Shown piece by piece: positions 10,665 to 23,030 of a stretch of 64,000 nt of DNA. Each line of letters begins with the position of its first letter. The stretch's first letter is position 1. A model generated the notes under the pieces. That model saw only the letters and a list, made by a program, of their open reading frames with translations. It had not been told where the DNA came from and ran no database searches. Made by a program: the position numbers and the translations under genes. The stretch is from Suillus spraguei (taxonomy: Eukaryota; Basidiomycota; Agaricomycetes; Boletales; Suillaceae): positions 1 through 64,000 of the forward strand of contig JABCPU010000291.1 in the NCBI GenBank assembly GCA_016800925.1, given 5' to 3'.

Positions 10665-11024
10665 TTAGGGCGGGAAAATAATGCGTCACATGACTGATAT
10701 TGAATAGTATCCACGAACAGTACTATAAGACTACGAATTTATGTAACAATGGGTATTAGACCTGGATGAAGGTGTGGAGGGCAGCGAGTGAGACGAATCG
10801 ACTCGAACAGCTGATGTCACGACTTTCACATAATAAACTAGGTCCACGCGTTACACGACAATTGCATGTGTCCGGTGTTTACTGGTTTCCTGTCAAATAT
10901 ATTATCTGACGTTGGTGAACGCCGTGGCTCCATTTGATCATTCCAGACTCACGGCCACGTAGATCTTCGCGACGCGCCATTTGACATGGATTAATCGCAG
11001 GATTCCGTGTGAAGCACGCCGTAA

Positions 11025-11176
11025 ATGTTTCAGTAGGCCTAGGTAACCGTCTGCCGTGTACGGGTAAAATGAGCGCTGCAAAGAAGTTGTACAACTAGAT
11101 GTTTCAGTCGGCCTAGGCAACCGTCTGCCGTGTACGGGGCAAATGACCGTTCCTCTACCTAGCAAAGGAGTTGTCA
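11025..11176 (+). repeat. Direct repeat, two copies of about 70 bp
   Basis: The word ATGTTTCAGT, then GGCCTAGG, AACCGTCTGCCGTGTACGG and AAATGA occurs at 11025 and again at 11099 with few changes. Looser similarity continues to an AGTTGT at the end of each unit. No gene is associated with it. Confidence 0.6.
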
Positions 11177-11928
11177 TACTCGACCTGCATTTCACTTGGT
11201 CTGCTTGAGTTTCACATTCGCTTGCTATTAACGCATATGTAGGAGATGCTGCATCAAGCACTGTACATGTCCTTGTTTAACGTGGTGTCAGTCTATCTTG
11301 GACAGTTGGACTTAACGCTGCCACGACAACATAATATTTGAACTTGCGGTAAACATGGAGTTTTTCGAATTTGAAAGCTCTTATCGTCACTTACATATGC
11401 ACTCTGTTGCCCTCGATTGCATTCACGACGGCCCGACATTGTCCCTCACATTTGTGATAACTCTGTCGCGCGGGTCGCACTCAGTGTATTGGCTAATAAC
11501 GTGCTCGCGCTGCTTCCCTTTGCCAGTGTAACTGAACTGGCAGACAGCGAAATTATATGCCGTATCTAAGATGCTTATGTAGACCTCTGGAACTGGGCAG
11601 GAACCCGTCATTATGCAGCTCAAGATACGGAGCTGCGGAGTCGGGTATTGGCGTGACCACTGGTACTGAACGCCGTCACTGATATACTGAGCTGGAACCC
11701 GATGTTGACATTGCGTAACTACCATTATCATCAGGAAGCGAAGCAAGCCACTGGTCAACCGGTCACCTGTAGGCTGTAGAGGCTGTAGTCAGACTCTGAG
11801 AACAAAGATCGTAGACTAGTCCCAATCGATGAAAGAACTACCAGGAATTCCTAGGAGGTCACTCGTCCGCTATCGATCAGCATGAAAGTAATGATTACTG
11901 TCGTGAGTCCCTTATCTGTCCACCAGTA

Positions 11929-12451
11929 AGTCAAACACGTCGATTCACGCACCGATTCGGATTTTTGAGCGTCAGAATCGAATGGAATCGTGAATCGCCT
12001 CCCATGGATTTGTTTCACCACCAAAATCATTTGATAAGTCTAAATTTGTATTTTCGTTCAAAATGAAATACACAAAAAAATGACGGGAAATATCGCAATT
12101 AATTGATGCCTGAAGGTAAGAGCTCGAAGAGCACTGAACGTGGTACTGCTAGTAAGAGGGGATTGAAGGGTCATGAAAACAGCACAAAAGCAGACGACGG
12201 TGATTCTGTGAGCCTTGAGCCACCGGAAATTGAGTGCGCAATGTCCATCAGGATATTCTGACCATATCAGATGGAAAGAAGGACTCACCTCTAAGCGCTA
12301 TGTATGAGGATCGTTCAAGAATCGAGTTAAATCAGTAAGAATCGGAGGTATTCAAACTTACGGTCGATTCACAGTCGATTCAGGTTGAAGAATCGACTGG
12401 AAAATTGGAGTCTGAATCGAGGCCTGAGGCCTGAATCGTCAAGTTTTGACT
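11929..12451. mobile_element. Candidate MITE with terminal inverted repeats
   Basis: The left end AGTCAAACACGTCGATTCA (11929-11947) is matched in reverse at the right end (12432-12451, reading AGTCAAAACTTGACGATTCA on the other strand). The interior is full of GATTC/GAATC words. With the outer bases included, the ends resemble the CAGTG start of hAT elements, but no convincing target-site duplication was found. It has no coding capacity, so it would be non-autonomous. Confidence 0.5.
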
Positions 12452-12678
12452 CCCACTAATAATTAAATAATTGATCGTGAATGATGTCGTCGGAAAAACT
12501 TTAATTCAGGAAACGGCTGGGTTTCGCGCGGTGGCTGGGCCGCCGCTGAGGTCAGACAGATACAGGTTGTCCCTCGTCATTTACATACAGTTCAAATATC
12601 CTTATTGTTGTACTACCTACGGTCCTGTACGTCCTCGTAAAGTGGAGCATCGATTGCTTTACCACTGGGCCCTGGTCT

Positions 12679-14975
12679 ATGCCACCTACGATATCCTCTG
12701 ATTCTTGGCTCACCGCGCGCCGTTTTGGAATCGTTATTGACGCTGGCTCGTCGGGTTCAAGACTTCAGATATATAGTTGGAAAGATCCCAGTGTCGTACT
12801 TGACGAGCAGGGAGATGATGTACGGGATAAATTGCCTAAGGTAGAGAAGGGCGTTCAGGAAGGAGATGATTGGATAATGAAGGCTGAACCAGGTATGTAC
12901 ACGTCTGATATTCTGCTTGTGATATCTAACTGGTTCTGCCATGTAGGTCTTTCTACATTTGCAGACAACCCAGAGGGTGTACACAAATACCTTGCACCTC
13001 TGCTGGAACATGCCCGTTCTCAGATACCTCCTTCCCTCGAATCCGAAACTCCCCTCTTCCTCCTCGCTACTGCTGGCATGCGTCTTTTGACACCAGTGCA
13101 GCAAGCACGCGTGCTTAGTGCCACATGTAAGTATCTCAGAAGCGCCTCGACCTTCCGGATAGACGACGAATCAAAGGACGGTCCGTGTGGGTCGAGTGTG
13201 CGAATTATCACTGGCGAGGAGGAAGGCTTGTATGGATGGATAGCAGTGAACTATCTCATGGATGGGTTTTATGGAAAGGATAAGAAGACAACCTATGGCT
13301 TTCTGGATATGGGAGGCGCTTCAACCCAGATAGCCTTTGAGCCATCTGACACGTTGTCGGGAGACAAGGAGAACCTGGTTGATGTCCGGTTGCGACTACT
13401 TGGCGGAGACGAAGTCAACCACTCAGTATTTGTCACTACATGGTTGGGCTATGGTACCAATCAGGCACGAGAACGATATGTTGCGAAGACCGTCGAACAA
13501 TTCAAAAAGACCTCGCTCGAGACTTCAGAGTCGCCATCCATACCTGACCCATGCCTCCCAAAAGATCTGATACTTTCCGAGACACTTCCTCAGACTGATG
13601 GGTCACATTCAACACATCGACTTATTGGGACGGGCTCTTTTACCCAGTGTCTGAATGGTACTGCTTCCCTCCTCAACAAAAACGCGCCATGCATAACTGA
13701 TCCATGCCTTTTCGATGGCGTGCACGTTCCTGCGATCAACTTTGCTTCCTCCCATTTCATTGGTGTTTCCGAATACTGGTATTCATCTGAACATGTCTTC
13801 GGGCTCGGTGGCCCGTATGATTATGTGCAGTACGAGCGCGCTGCGACACAGTTCTGCGGAGGGATTGGAGTGGTATAGTCAACCAACATGAGCTGTCGAG
13901 GGCGCAGGGTATACGAGGCGGTGATGGGGAAGTTATGGAAAACGGAGAGGTCATCGAGGTCGGGAAGTGGGGCGAGAATGTGGAGCTTCCGAGATTACAG
14001 ATGCAGTGCTTCAAGGCTGCTTGGATAGCCAATGTGCTACACGAAGGAATTGGGATTCCTCGGATAGTGGACCCAGAAGGAAACTCCACTACGATGGGAG
14101 AACAAGTAGCACATCAAGCTGAAGCGAAGGGTTTGGGAAGACCCATGTTTCAATCTGTCAACTCTGTCGGAGACATTGCCATTAGTTGGACGCTGGGCAA
14201 AATGGTATTAGAAGCAAGCAAGGAAATCAAACCGTCTTCAAGCAGTAGTAAGCCACTGGCTGATCCTATAGACGATATTCCTGCTAGCACACCCAATCCT
14301 CCTATCAAACCCATTCGACCGTTCTGGGATCTCGACCAGTTGTTGGAAAAGCATGTTTCCCCACACCTTCCGGCATCTTTGACCCGCGAATCTTTGGGAT
14401 TTTCACCCATCACCATACTCTCCTACATCGTTATCCTCATTATGGTGAGCTGCATAGTCTTTCGCCTACGACATCCATTACGCGTTGCTCGGAGGCGCTT
14501 CTTACGCGGCTCATTTAAACGTGACTCACATGGAGCCTACGCGATGGAGGAAGGAATGACGATACCACGTCCTCCATCACCTTCGAATTCCTCTTTTCTA
14601 CCCCCGTCCCTGCTAAGACCCCTGCGTCGCCTTGTCTCTTCCTCGACATCATCATCACGACGTCCGCGTTTGTCTCCTATCTCTACCTCACTTCATCCTC
14701 CATTGATTCGACACTCTCAAGCCTCAACAATCTCACCTCCTCGTCACAATTCTTCAGACGGCTTTAGCACATCTACCTCCACATCGCATTCTCACTCTCG
14801 CGCTTCGTCACCTGTAACTGCCACCGCTCCCGATGACACAATAATGACGAGTAGCAGACCTTCGATTTCTTCCATCAACTCCCGTTCGCGAAATTCATCG
14901 CATATGAACTTGACGCTGTTTCCAAGGCAGACACTTTCTCGTGCAAACAGCATATTACAGCTACCCGACGAGTGA
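12679..14975 (+). CDS. Golgi-type apyrase (GDA1/CD39 nucleoside phosphatase), with one frameshift
   Basis: Two exons, 12679-12892 and 12947-14975, separated by a 54-base intron. All apyrase-conserved regions are visible: DAGSSGSR near residue 21, ATAGMRLL, GEEEGLYGW and LDMGGASTQ. A single hydrophobic segment (ITILSYIVILIMVSCIVF) lies far from the N-terminus, followed by a long Ser/Pro-rich cytosolic tail, as in yeast Ynd1-type enzymes, which hydrolyse nucleoside di- and triphosphates in the Golgi lumen. The frame changes near 13856: the first frame stops at 13878, while the second continues in the expected family sequence (RDW, then QCFKAAWIANVL). One missing base explains this; no intron does. 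It could be a real mutation or a sequence error. Confidence 0.85.
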
Positions 14976-15180
14976 ACTTTTGACAATGGACAGGATCTGA
15001 TCACTGAGTATTATCATTATAGACAAGACTGGGATATCTTATTACTTGTGTGGTATGGTATTATGATTTATACCTCGTTACTTTAGCGCTTGAACGCATT
15101 TGACTTTTTCGGAAAGGTTCCAGCTACGTACAGGTACCGGCTACCGTTCAACCGAACTTCAACTTCAAAATATTTTCAAC
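14976..15180. other. 3' flank of the apyrase gene
   Basis: Short non-coding spacer before the duplicated block that carries the first MFS transporter. No motif recognised. Confidence 0.4.
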
Positions 15181-15184
15181 ACTC

Positions 15185-15560
15185 AGAGTCGATGCACAGT
15201 GGTGAGTTAAATCGATAAATGGCATGCTGATATCTTCTATTACCCATCAAACAGTGAACAATTCTTAGCCTTCTCCCGGCATCCTGAGTAGCAGCAGGAA
15301 GCTCTGGGTCGAAAAGCGCAACTAGGAAACCTTGACTGTTTAAGTTGACAGGTGTTTCGATGAGATACAAGAGCAACTGGAAGGCAGAGAAGTCTCCCCC
15401 AAGTGGCCTCGGCTGTTCTACGACTCCGCAGCATTGTCGGCTTGATTGAGTCTCCGCTGATGCATTCGGTGGCATTGTTGAAGTTCCGGTGTGTCGGAGT
15501 TTTAATTGGTCGATACGTTTATCATAAGCTTCCATGTGCGGGCCTAGGGTCTATCTGTGA
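15185..15560. repeat. Duplicated upstream block, copy 1
   Basis: The stretch from GTGAGTTAAATC through GCGCAACTAGGAAACCTTGA and AAGTTGACAGGTRTTTC to GAAGTCTCC is repeated upstream of the second MFS gene at about 23490-23770. Its last part, GATTGAGTCTCC to AATTGGTCGATACGTTT, recurs at 17970-18060. Minus-strand open frames in the two copies share a short protein-like segment, but I recognise no gene in it. Confidence 0.6.
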
Positions 15561-15767
15561 ATCACACTAGCTGATTTGTTGGCCAAACCTCACCGCTTTG
15601 AGCGCTGTCGGACATCCGATACGAATATGACAGTGTATTTAGTTCTCAACATACGCCACAGCATGCCTTGTTTCGACACTACAGGTTATAATTAACTTGT
15701 CTGAATCTGGTTCGCTGGTACACTACTTATTCGATTCGATCATCGAAACGGATTGGTCTAAACTTTC

Positions 15768-17792
15768 ATGACAAGCGTATCCCCGACTAGGTTGTCCTCT
15801 GAGAGCACTCCGCTCCTTTCAGAGCAGCAGGAACCATCAAGCGGTAGACGTCAGTTTTCCCCATTGACACTTCTCATTCCGCTTGCTGTCGCGACACGAC
15901 TTACTTCGACACTTCCTACAACGACATTATTGGAGGTTATCCGATCAGTCATCTGTCGGGTGTGGCTTACGTCAAATGGCAATTTGCCACCAGGCGGGGA
16001 GATGTCTGAGGAACTATGCGCAGTTCCAGAGGTGGAGAAATTATTCGCCACAGTCATTTCAGCCTTTTCAATTGGCAATGGGCTTGCAGGTGCGGGCGCT
16101 ACTGATTTTTTTTTGCTTAACCTAATATCCAACAGCCATGGTCTCATGCAGTCTGATTAGCTATATTAGCTCTAGACTCGGAAGAAAACCAGTTATCCTT
16201 GGCACAATTGCCATTAGCTTTTTGGGATATTCTCTTATGGTCTGCTCCCAGTACCTGTCTGGATGGCTACAAGCGAGTGTTTTGATCGCCTCTATATTAC
16301 CGCAAATGTTCAGTGATACCTCGATTATGATGTTCATTACGAACATCTACATTGTCGATGTCTCCGATGCTGAGGACAGGTAATGTATAATTGCGGTGAT
16401 TGGTTATCAATTATTTTTGGACTGACCAGATGCTCAAGAACACCCATTTTGAGTGCCATTGGTGGATGGACTGCGCTAGGTAAGCACCACCCTCTATATT
16501 GACACAATCCCCATTAATCTACGTGTAAAAGGCCAAGCAGTCTCCTTTTCTATTGGTGGACTTGTCACCACCAAGACCAATGACCCGCTAATCGTGTTTT
16601 ACATCTCCATTTTTGTCCTGGGGGCAATATTCGTCTACGTCTTGGCCTTCCTCCCCGAATCATTTCCAGAAGAGAAACGTGATAAACTACGCCGCCAGCG
16701 TCTCGCTCAGCAGAATGTAGAAATAAGCGCTCGTCAAAATTTATCGAACCGCCTCATATCTACGTTAACCATTGCGTTCGAACCTTTGAGGCAGCTTGTT
16801 CCTGCCCCCAAGGCAGATGGCAGACGAAATTGGCGAATAGTGTATTGTACCATTCATATCATCATTTCGACGCTCGCGGATTGGTATGCAGGGTCAGCCC
16901 TTTTGTTGTTATACATAATGAAATACAGCTACAGCTCTGCTCAGGTAGGCTGAACATCAATCGCTAGACCTCTTGACTTATGTCTAATTCAGACTGGAAT
17001 TGTATTAACGACAGTTAGCTTGAGCGCTGTGTTCTCTCTTACATACACGATGCCCTCGCTGATTCGCGTGTTGCGTCCGATTTACGCCAGAAAGGTTGTT
17101 ATCCTCGAAGACCAACAGGACCCTAGCGAGAATACTGTTGTATCTACGTCGACAGACCTTCTCGATGTTCATATCGCTTTCGTCACCTGGGTCATTAATG
17201 CTGTTGCCTATATCGTGGCATCTGCAACAACGACTCATGTTTCACATCTGATAGGTGCGAGGCAACACTAAAAGGCGGCGATGTTATTGATGTTTTGTGA
17301 AGCTATGGCCGTTGTCGGGTTCTGCGCAATACATAATCCCATCATTCGAAGTCTTGCGGTGTCATCGGTCGATCCTTTAAAACAAGGTACTTGTTTTGAA
17401 GCTGCAAACATCCAATTGACAATTGTTGGGATCGCGTTGAATAGGAGAAGCACTAGCTGCTATTGAAATGATGTCAAGCGTTGGAATCTTTCTCTCTCCC
17501 CTTGTTATGGGCAGCATTTTTACTGCGTGAGTCGTTGCCAAATTTTCTATCCCGCCCTGTCTCCTTATTTCTTACTTAATGCAGTACAATTTCGAGTCAA
17601 CCGATGCTGGTGTTCTATATTCATGCGGTAAGCTTTGATCACTGCACACGATGTATGTCTGTTAAACGTTTATTACAGGCGGTTGTGATTGCGGCTGCGT
17701 CGTTGCTCTTTCTCATTAGAGATTCCGACCGTTATCAGGAGCCACTACGATACAATACCAATTCGAGTTCCAGCACTATTACCATAGACTAG
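15768..17792 (+). CDS. MFS transporter, paralogue 1
   Basis: Nine exons: 15768-16089, 16136-16379, 16430-16479, 16532-16944, 16993-17254, 17303-17386, 17445-17526, 17585-17627 and 17679-17792, coding for 537 residues; every junction keeps the frame. The protein has several long hydrophobic segments, the SRLGRKPV loop between helices 2 and 3 that is the MFS signature, and a central cytosolic loop rich in Arg and Gln after LPESFPEEKR. The N-terminus carries an acidic-dileucine-like ESTPLL motif. It is a plasma- or vacuolar-membrane solute carrier of the major facilitator superfamily; the substrate cannot be told. It is near-identical in layout to 24369-26390. Confidence 0.85.
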
Positions 17793-17919
17793 AGGTACCC
17801 ACCTTACTCCGGCGAACAAACGAAATAAATGATGATACTCAAACCAAATGCTGATCGGACATTGAAAATTCCTGCGGCTTAGCGACAAAGTCGAAGTATA
17901 ACCAAACGAACAGCACCCA

Positions 17920-18095
17920 GCGTACGATTCATGAGTGCGTCGTTGCAGTCAAGCTAAACCAGGAAATCACAGTATCAGCTCGATTGAGTCTCCACTTCGG
18001 TAGCGTTGTTGAAGTATCGATGTGTTGAGTTTTACACAAGTCTAATTGGTCGATACGTTTGAGTTTTCACGTGTTTGGTATTAGGCAGACCGTGA
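17920..18095. repeat. Third copy of part of the upstream block
   Basis: GTACGATTCATGAGTGC and the following bases match 23925-24000, and GATTGAGTCTCC to GGTCGATACGTTT matches 15440-15530. This is upstream-type sequence placed after MFS paralogue 1, without a transporter following it. It fits a former tandem array whose next unit was lost or displaced. Confidence 0.5.
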
Positions 18096-18587
18096 CTTCT
18101 CCCACCAGTTCACTGATGACATTGTGGAAGCTCAGAGTGCTTTTGATCACAAGCGAAAACTTGTCGCTCATACAACTTGCGTGATCGTCGAGCCCAGCTT
18201 CGAAGATAGTAGTTACAACAATGCCCTGACAAATTGTATTGTGCACTCAGTAGTGTATCGCGCAGCTAATGAATTTATTAAAGTGGCATTTGGAGCATCA
18301 TATAGATAGCTTTATGAAAAACAAAACAAACTGGTATTGTACAACAAATTATGAACAAATCAAATTGTAGAAAGTAGAACCTAAGAGACACATCTAGAGA
18401 CGAAATAGTGATAATGCAAGTGAGAGACGGCGTGCAAAGTAAACGTGAACTGTACCTCAACGTTGTGGAAAGAACCGCTGAGGTGCAGACAGTGTGATGC
18501 AATGAGATTATGAAGTACACTGCAGTCCGTGATGACGAATGAAAGAAAGGCATACCGGGTCAATGTTGTACATCTAACACAAATGGA
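18096..18587. other. Non-coding spacer
   Basis: No supported gene. It lies downstream of the decayed CRN-kinase gene and is its 3' flank. Confidence 0.35.
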
Positions 18588-20536
18588 TCAAATTGACGAC
18601 CCTTCACCAGTAGAAAGACGACGGCGCTTTGCAGCCGGCTCCCGACCATCTTGCTCAGGAAACATATACTTCAGCATTTCCAAGTCATGCTCCACCACAA
18701 TCTTCTCCCCACCGTACGCGCCTTCAGGACGTCGAACATCCGTCCGATTAACATACATAGGATAACAAGCCTTCTCGATCGGTCCAGCCCAATCGAAATC
18801 GAACAGCATGAATTGATTGTCATCTCCCACAACGACATTGGTATCCCGGAGGTCGCCATGAACGTAGCCGCCATTGTATTTGTGTAACTCCTCGATAAGA
18901 GATGTGATGGCCTCCTTCAGCGGCAGGCGGTCCAAAACAGCCATCGCGCTCAGCGGTCGATATGAGCCAGGCCGTTGCGTGAGGAGACCATTATCAATAT
19001 CAAGTGCATCCATAATTACCATATTCCAGCCGCCGGCTAAAGGTTCGTAGGCGATAAGTTCCGGAGCGTGCCCCTTGCTAGCACAGAATCAATCTGTGGG
19101 CCTCAGGGGAATAGTGTCTGACGAACTTGATACATATCTTGCTCCCAGCCGCGTCATTAACGGTTTTGCCGAAGATGAGCCGATCCCTGAGCATCTGAGT
19201 CTCATCATACGAGAATCTCTGAATGTGACCGCTTGATAAGGTATATGTCTGAGATAGGGATGTCCTAGAGAATCTTCGGCTTCGAGGGCATAATTGAACC
19301 CGAGTACAGCTTTGTGAGTTTCTCGATGGCGATTTTGAAAGCCCGAAAGTACGAGCTGCCATCTCTTGCATACGGAGGTCTGTTGAATGCCAAAATAGAG
19401 GGATGATAGGGGCCAGGACTTCACATTGGACTTTTTCGATGAAAAGAGAGCCAGCAAAGCCAATGCATGCCCCTAGTTGTCGTCAATAAAAGGCTGATGA
19501 AATGAACTAACCAAAGACAATGAATGAATGACTAACCAAAGACAATGATATGGATGCATGGAAATACAGACCGAAACCTTCCTATTTTAACGTTCGACTC
19601 TTTTAGAATCTTGCGGTAGTACAACATTGCCTCCGCGAATGGTTCGGCACCGCCGAGCCCGATCTGTTCTTCCCCTTAACTATCACCTGCACAAATTTCC
19701 GTTGGGGACAAAATATGTCCATCGTCATATATTTTGTCGAGCCAATCATAAAAGAATTGAGTATGATACCGTACTCGCGGAGCAGTTGCCTGAATACGCT
19801 CATCCGCGTGAGCTCATCGTAATAAAGGAGGACATATTTTTCGAAAGTTTCCAAACAAAGTCGTTATCGCAGTCAGTTGGCTGATGATTTTGACAATCAT
19901 CCACAAATTCGGCGAAGATGGGCTCGATAAGAGTAACTGGAAGTGAGTCCGCGGCTCTGCGAGGACGATTGCAAAGGTACTCTTCCTTCTCTTGTGTTGC
20001 AGCGAATGAGGCCGGTTTTGCACCAGCTGATGGAGCACCTATGGCCTTCTCGAGATAAACCAATCGTTTATCAACAAGTGGAATGTGCGGTACTACAGAA
20101 CTAAGAATCAAACGCGATGCTGATAAGTGTTCAAGGAATGGATGGCAAACTGACAAACAACTCACCGGAAGGTGGACATTGGACAACAATATGCAGGTGC
20201 TCATCATCAGGTATTTCAGAGAAAATCTTCTGCAATTTCGTCAGAGGTGATAGGAATTTCTTTGTGTCAAGTGTAAGACTGCTAAGAGTGTGCTCGATCG
20301 TGTCATTGACAGGCAGGTCAACCTTTCAAAATATCAGATTATCAACATCCAATCCTAGGTATCAGATCACTCACCTGCCATAGCTTGATACTGTCAGCGT
20401 CAACACGGCTAAATTGTTGCTTCTTCTTTTCTTTTATGGCCTCTCTGAAGTCACAAACAGTCTGCGTCTGCTCAACGTTGACTGCGAAAATACTGCTTGG
20501 GTCATCACACAAGACAATGCAGTTAAGTATGTACAT
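18588..20536 (-). pseudogene. Decayed Crinkler (CRN)-type N-domain fused to a kinase-like domain
   Basis: The first exon (20536-20375) and second exon (20322-20166) encode an intact CRN-like header: LNCIVLCDDPSSIF, an acidic/Lys-rich middle, LWQ joined to VDLPV across a 47-51-base intron, then LSPLTKLQKIF and DEHLHIVV. The third exon starts at 20119 and leads to a family segment (FVWKLSKNMSSF) that changes frame near 19826. Further breaks include an in-frame TAA near 19680, a lost codon phase near 19350 and a 4-base duplication (GATTGATT) near 19088. The last part (19022-18588) is a kinase-like lobe with HGDLRDTN catalytic loop and FDFDWAG metal-binding motif. In Agaricomycetes this header-kinase pairing is a recurrent, uncharacterised family. 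This copy is not functional. Confidence 0.7.
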
Positions 20537-20655
20537 CTGGCATTGAGAACAAGAATAGGAGTGTCTCGAGCGGTGACCGCAGTGAGTTTTAGTGACTTAC
20601 ATAACAAACCACACCACGTGACCGCTTGAGACACTGTTCTCAGCGTCAGATGTGC
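20532..20655. repeat. Imperfect palindrome at the 5' end of the CRN-type pseudogene
   Basis: ACATCTG, TGAGAACA, GTGTCTC and AGCGGT on the left arm recur in reverse order and complement on the right arm, around a centre near 20600. The start codon of the CRN-type pseudogene lies in the left arm. It looks like a local inverted duplication of the first bases and 5' leader. Confidence 0.5.
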
Positions 20656-21385
20656 AAACTCAACCAAGTGCATTGTCTTGGGCGATGACCCAGTATCTCC
20701 TTCTCCCTCTCCGAAACTTCCCTCTTATACACCGCCGAAGCATTCATCAACACTAATGACGATCCATACAACAAACTCAGATACATACCTCACTTTAGCA
20801 ATACCTCCCAGCAAAGAAATGTCATTGGACTAGATCCATCGCCTTCACAAGGGCAATTCAACAAGACTCGACCCTTTTCGCATTTTAACCCACAACTAAA
20901 TCACCCACCCTATTTGCCCAAGCCACATTTGCAACAAAAGACACAACGACTTAAAATAGGAAATCCGGATGGCTGAATGGCCATGCACTGCACGGCCCAG
21001 GGTGTCGGCTTGTTGTGCAGTGCCATGAATCCAGCGCTCCGACAATGACGCAGCCTTGTATTACATAAGACTCGAGCCAGACAATAATGTCCATTCGAAT
21101 CATATCGGTCAGTTTTGAACAAAGTTGCATGCCAAGCTTCAACTTGCCTTGTTCACCACTTGTTCGCCTCGTGTCAATGTACGTCTCGCTAGGATCTCAA
21201 CCAGTGACTATATACTTCCGACTGTGTTCATGAGAAACATGACTACCCATCTTATACATAGAACCTGCCAGTGACTCGAGCGCTCTGCGCCTTTCATGTC
21301 AGATTCTGCCACTGGACAGTAAACTGCTTTATTTTTATCAGCTTGTCGACCCCGTCACGGGCCGTTCGCCTAGTCACAGTATTAA
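20656..21385. other. Intergenic region, no gene recognised
   Basis: Short open frames only. None shows family motifs or paired splice sites. Confidence 0.35.
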
Positions 21386-21389
21386 AGCC

Positions 21390-21770
21390 ATGCTATCTCA
21401 ATCTCATCCTGCCGGTGGTTTCACTCAAATCATGCTTAATTTCCCTTGGGCTCGAGCTAGCGCACAGAAAGAGCGAAAGCCTTTCCTTGAACGAAGGTTT
21501 GGAGTATGGCGCGTACTGATAGCCGCTGAGGAATCATCATCATTCAGGCTCCCCGATCTTCAGTGGGGTCTTGTATCGACACATATCCCCCTCTTGACTC
21601 GCGCATACAAGGATATCCACTCTATCAGCCCATGTTTTTTCTGGCTCATGATCGTTACACGCCTCTGGTATTCAATCGAGAACTCACTGTCGTTATACTT
21701 CTCAACCCGCCTTTTACTTCTTGTGGGTGAACTCTTCTTGACGGATACCTCGTATATTAATCGTTCCTGA
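21390..21770 (+). pseudogene. Possible N-terminal fragment of an ABC-transporter-like membrane protein
   Basis: The frame ends in two hydrophobic, aromatic-rich segments (near SISPCFFWLMIVTRLWYS and SLYFSTRLLLLVGE) of the kind found at the N-terminus of some Agaricomycete ABC-type exporters. The remainder of the protein, with the transmembrane and nucleotide-binding domains, is not found downstream. The match is from memory of the family and is weak. Confidence 0.25.
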
Positions 21771-22164
21771 AGATCCAACGTTCTGTTCTGCAAGGCAGGC
21801 TTCACACAAGTCTGGACAAAGATTTATGTATAGCCATCATCGCTCGAGCTTCATGCTCTGCGTTCAGTGGATTCGTACGATGGGCTCCGTAAGGTTCCGT
21901 TGAGCTCGGTCGAGTCACGCTGACCGTAGGTAACAATAGGGATAATATAAAGGGTCAATACCACGTGCTCGTCAAGTACCGACTTCAAGAGCAGTTACTT
22001 CGAGGTATCCACACCTTAATCTTTATCTCAACACTACTCAATATCTTGTTAGCAAATCTTGCACGTGGTCTCGAAACGTCCCGTGGTTCGTGGTGGTCAT
22101 ATGATTTGTAAAATGATGAGCTCAAGTCAGGCATATTAAAGATAACGAGGCGAGCCTCAAAGCC

Positions 22165-23030
22165 AACCCAGAGCAGGTGTTTCGCCGCCTTGTGCGTTTA
22201 CTCGACCTTGGAAAAGAGATTATTTCGTTTCTGCTCCAATTGCAATTACTGCTGCATCTCCTAGGCTCTGAAGTTGCGAGTGCTGGACCTGTCCCGATCA
22301 CAATGTGTTTTTACCCTTGATATTGGAGAACATGTGGAACAATGATTTCTGGAGCAAAGGCTTGCACTGCTGTTTATTTTATTTTGACTAGTAAACCTGA
22401 CATTCGTAGCTTACGTGAGACATGCGGTCAATGATGACTACTTGCGAAAAGAGGCCTTGACCTTGCTTGCAAAGCACACATACAAAGCTGAGGTAATGGG
22501 AGGCAATTTATCAGGTTATATTCTGAAAGGTCGAGTCTTGAGTGTTTTAGTTTCACAATCACTTACATCACTCTTTTAGAGTACCAGAAGGTGCACGATG
22601 CACTTAGTCACATACGTCATGGAGATGTTGAGACTTTGTGGAGACAATCAACGACTGCTCTGCCTGATGTTATGAATCCAAGTCAGGTGTCCATTGTTCA
22701 GTTAGCTATGCTAGAAAAAACAAACTGCCACACGTCTTCGATACACGTTTTCTTTCGCTAGGATTGATCCCGTTGCCCCAGTGAATTGACAAGCTTGAAG
22801 AATTTTTACGGAGTTCTCGATCTCAAGAACAAGATGAAGGATGGCTGTATGCCGTATTCACCGCCAGCGGGTACTTTGGGTGTCTCGTTAGAAGTTCAGT
22901 ATGAATCTCAAGTTTTGTGTGGCTGCTCTCATCATCTTTTTACTAACAGAGACGCATCGTTCAACTATCCCAAGCCTATGACACCTGCTCCACGTGACAA
23001 AGAGTCAGTAGAGTGCGTTATAATAATGGA
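22165..23030 (+). pseudogene. Decayed multi-exon gene of unknown family
   Basis: Open, protein-like segments follow each other on the plus strand: VFRRLVRLLDLGKEIISF near 22182, VRHAVNDDYLRKEAL near 22415, HDALSHIRHGDVETLW near 22593, and IDKLEEFLRSSRSQ near 22790. Intron-like GT...TTTTAG spacing lies between the second and third. Frames change and a stop codon appears near 22320, so the gene no longer codes for one protein. I do not recognise the family. Confidence 0.35.

Noticed and set aside
14150..14416. Minus-strand frame inside the apyrase gene
   Set aside because: It is a shadow of the coding frame on the plus strand.
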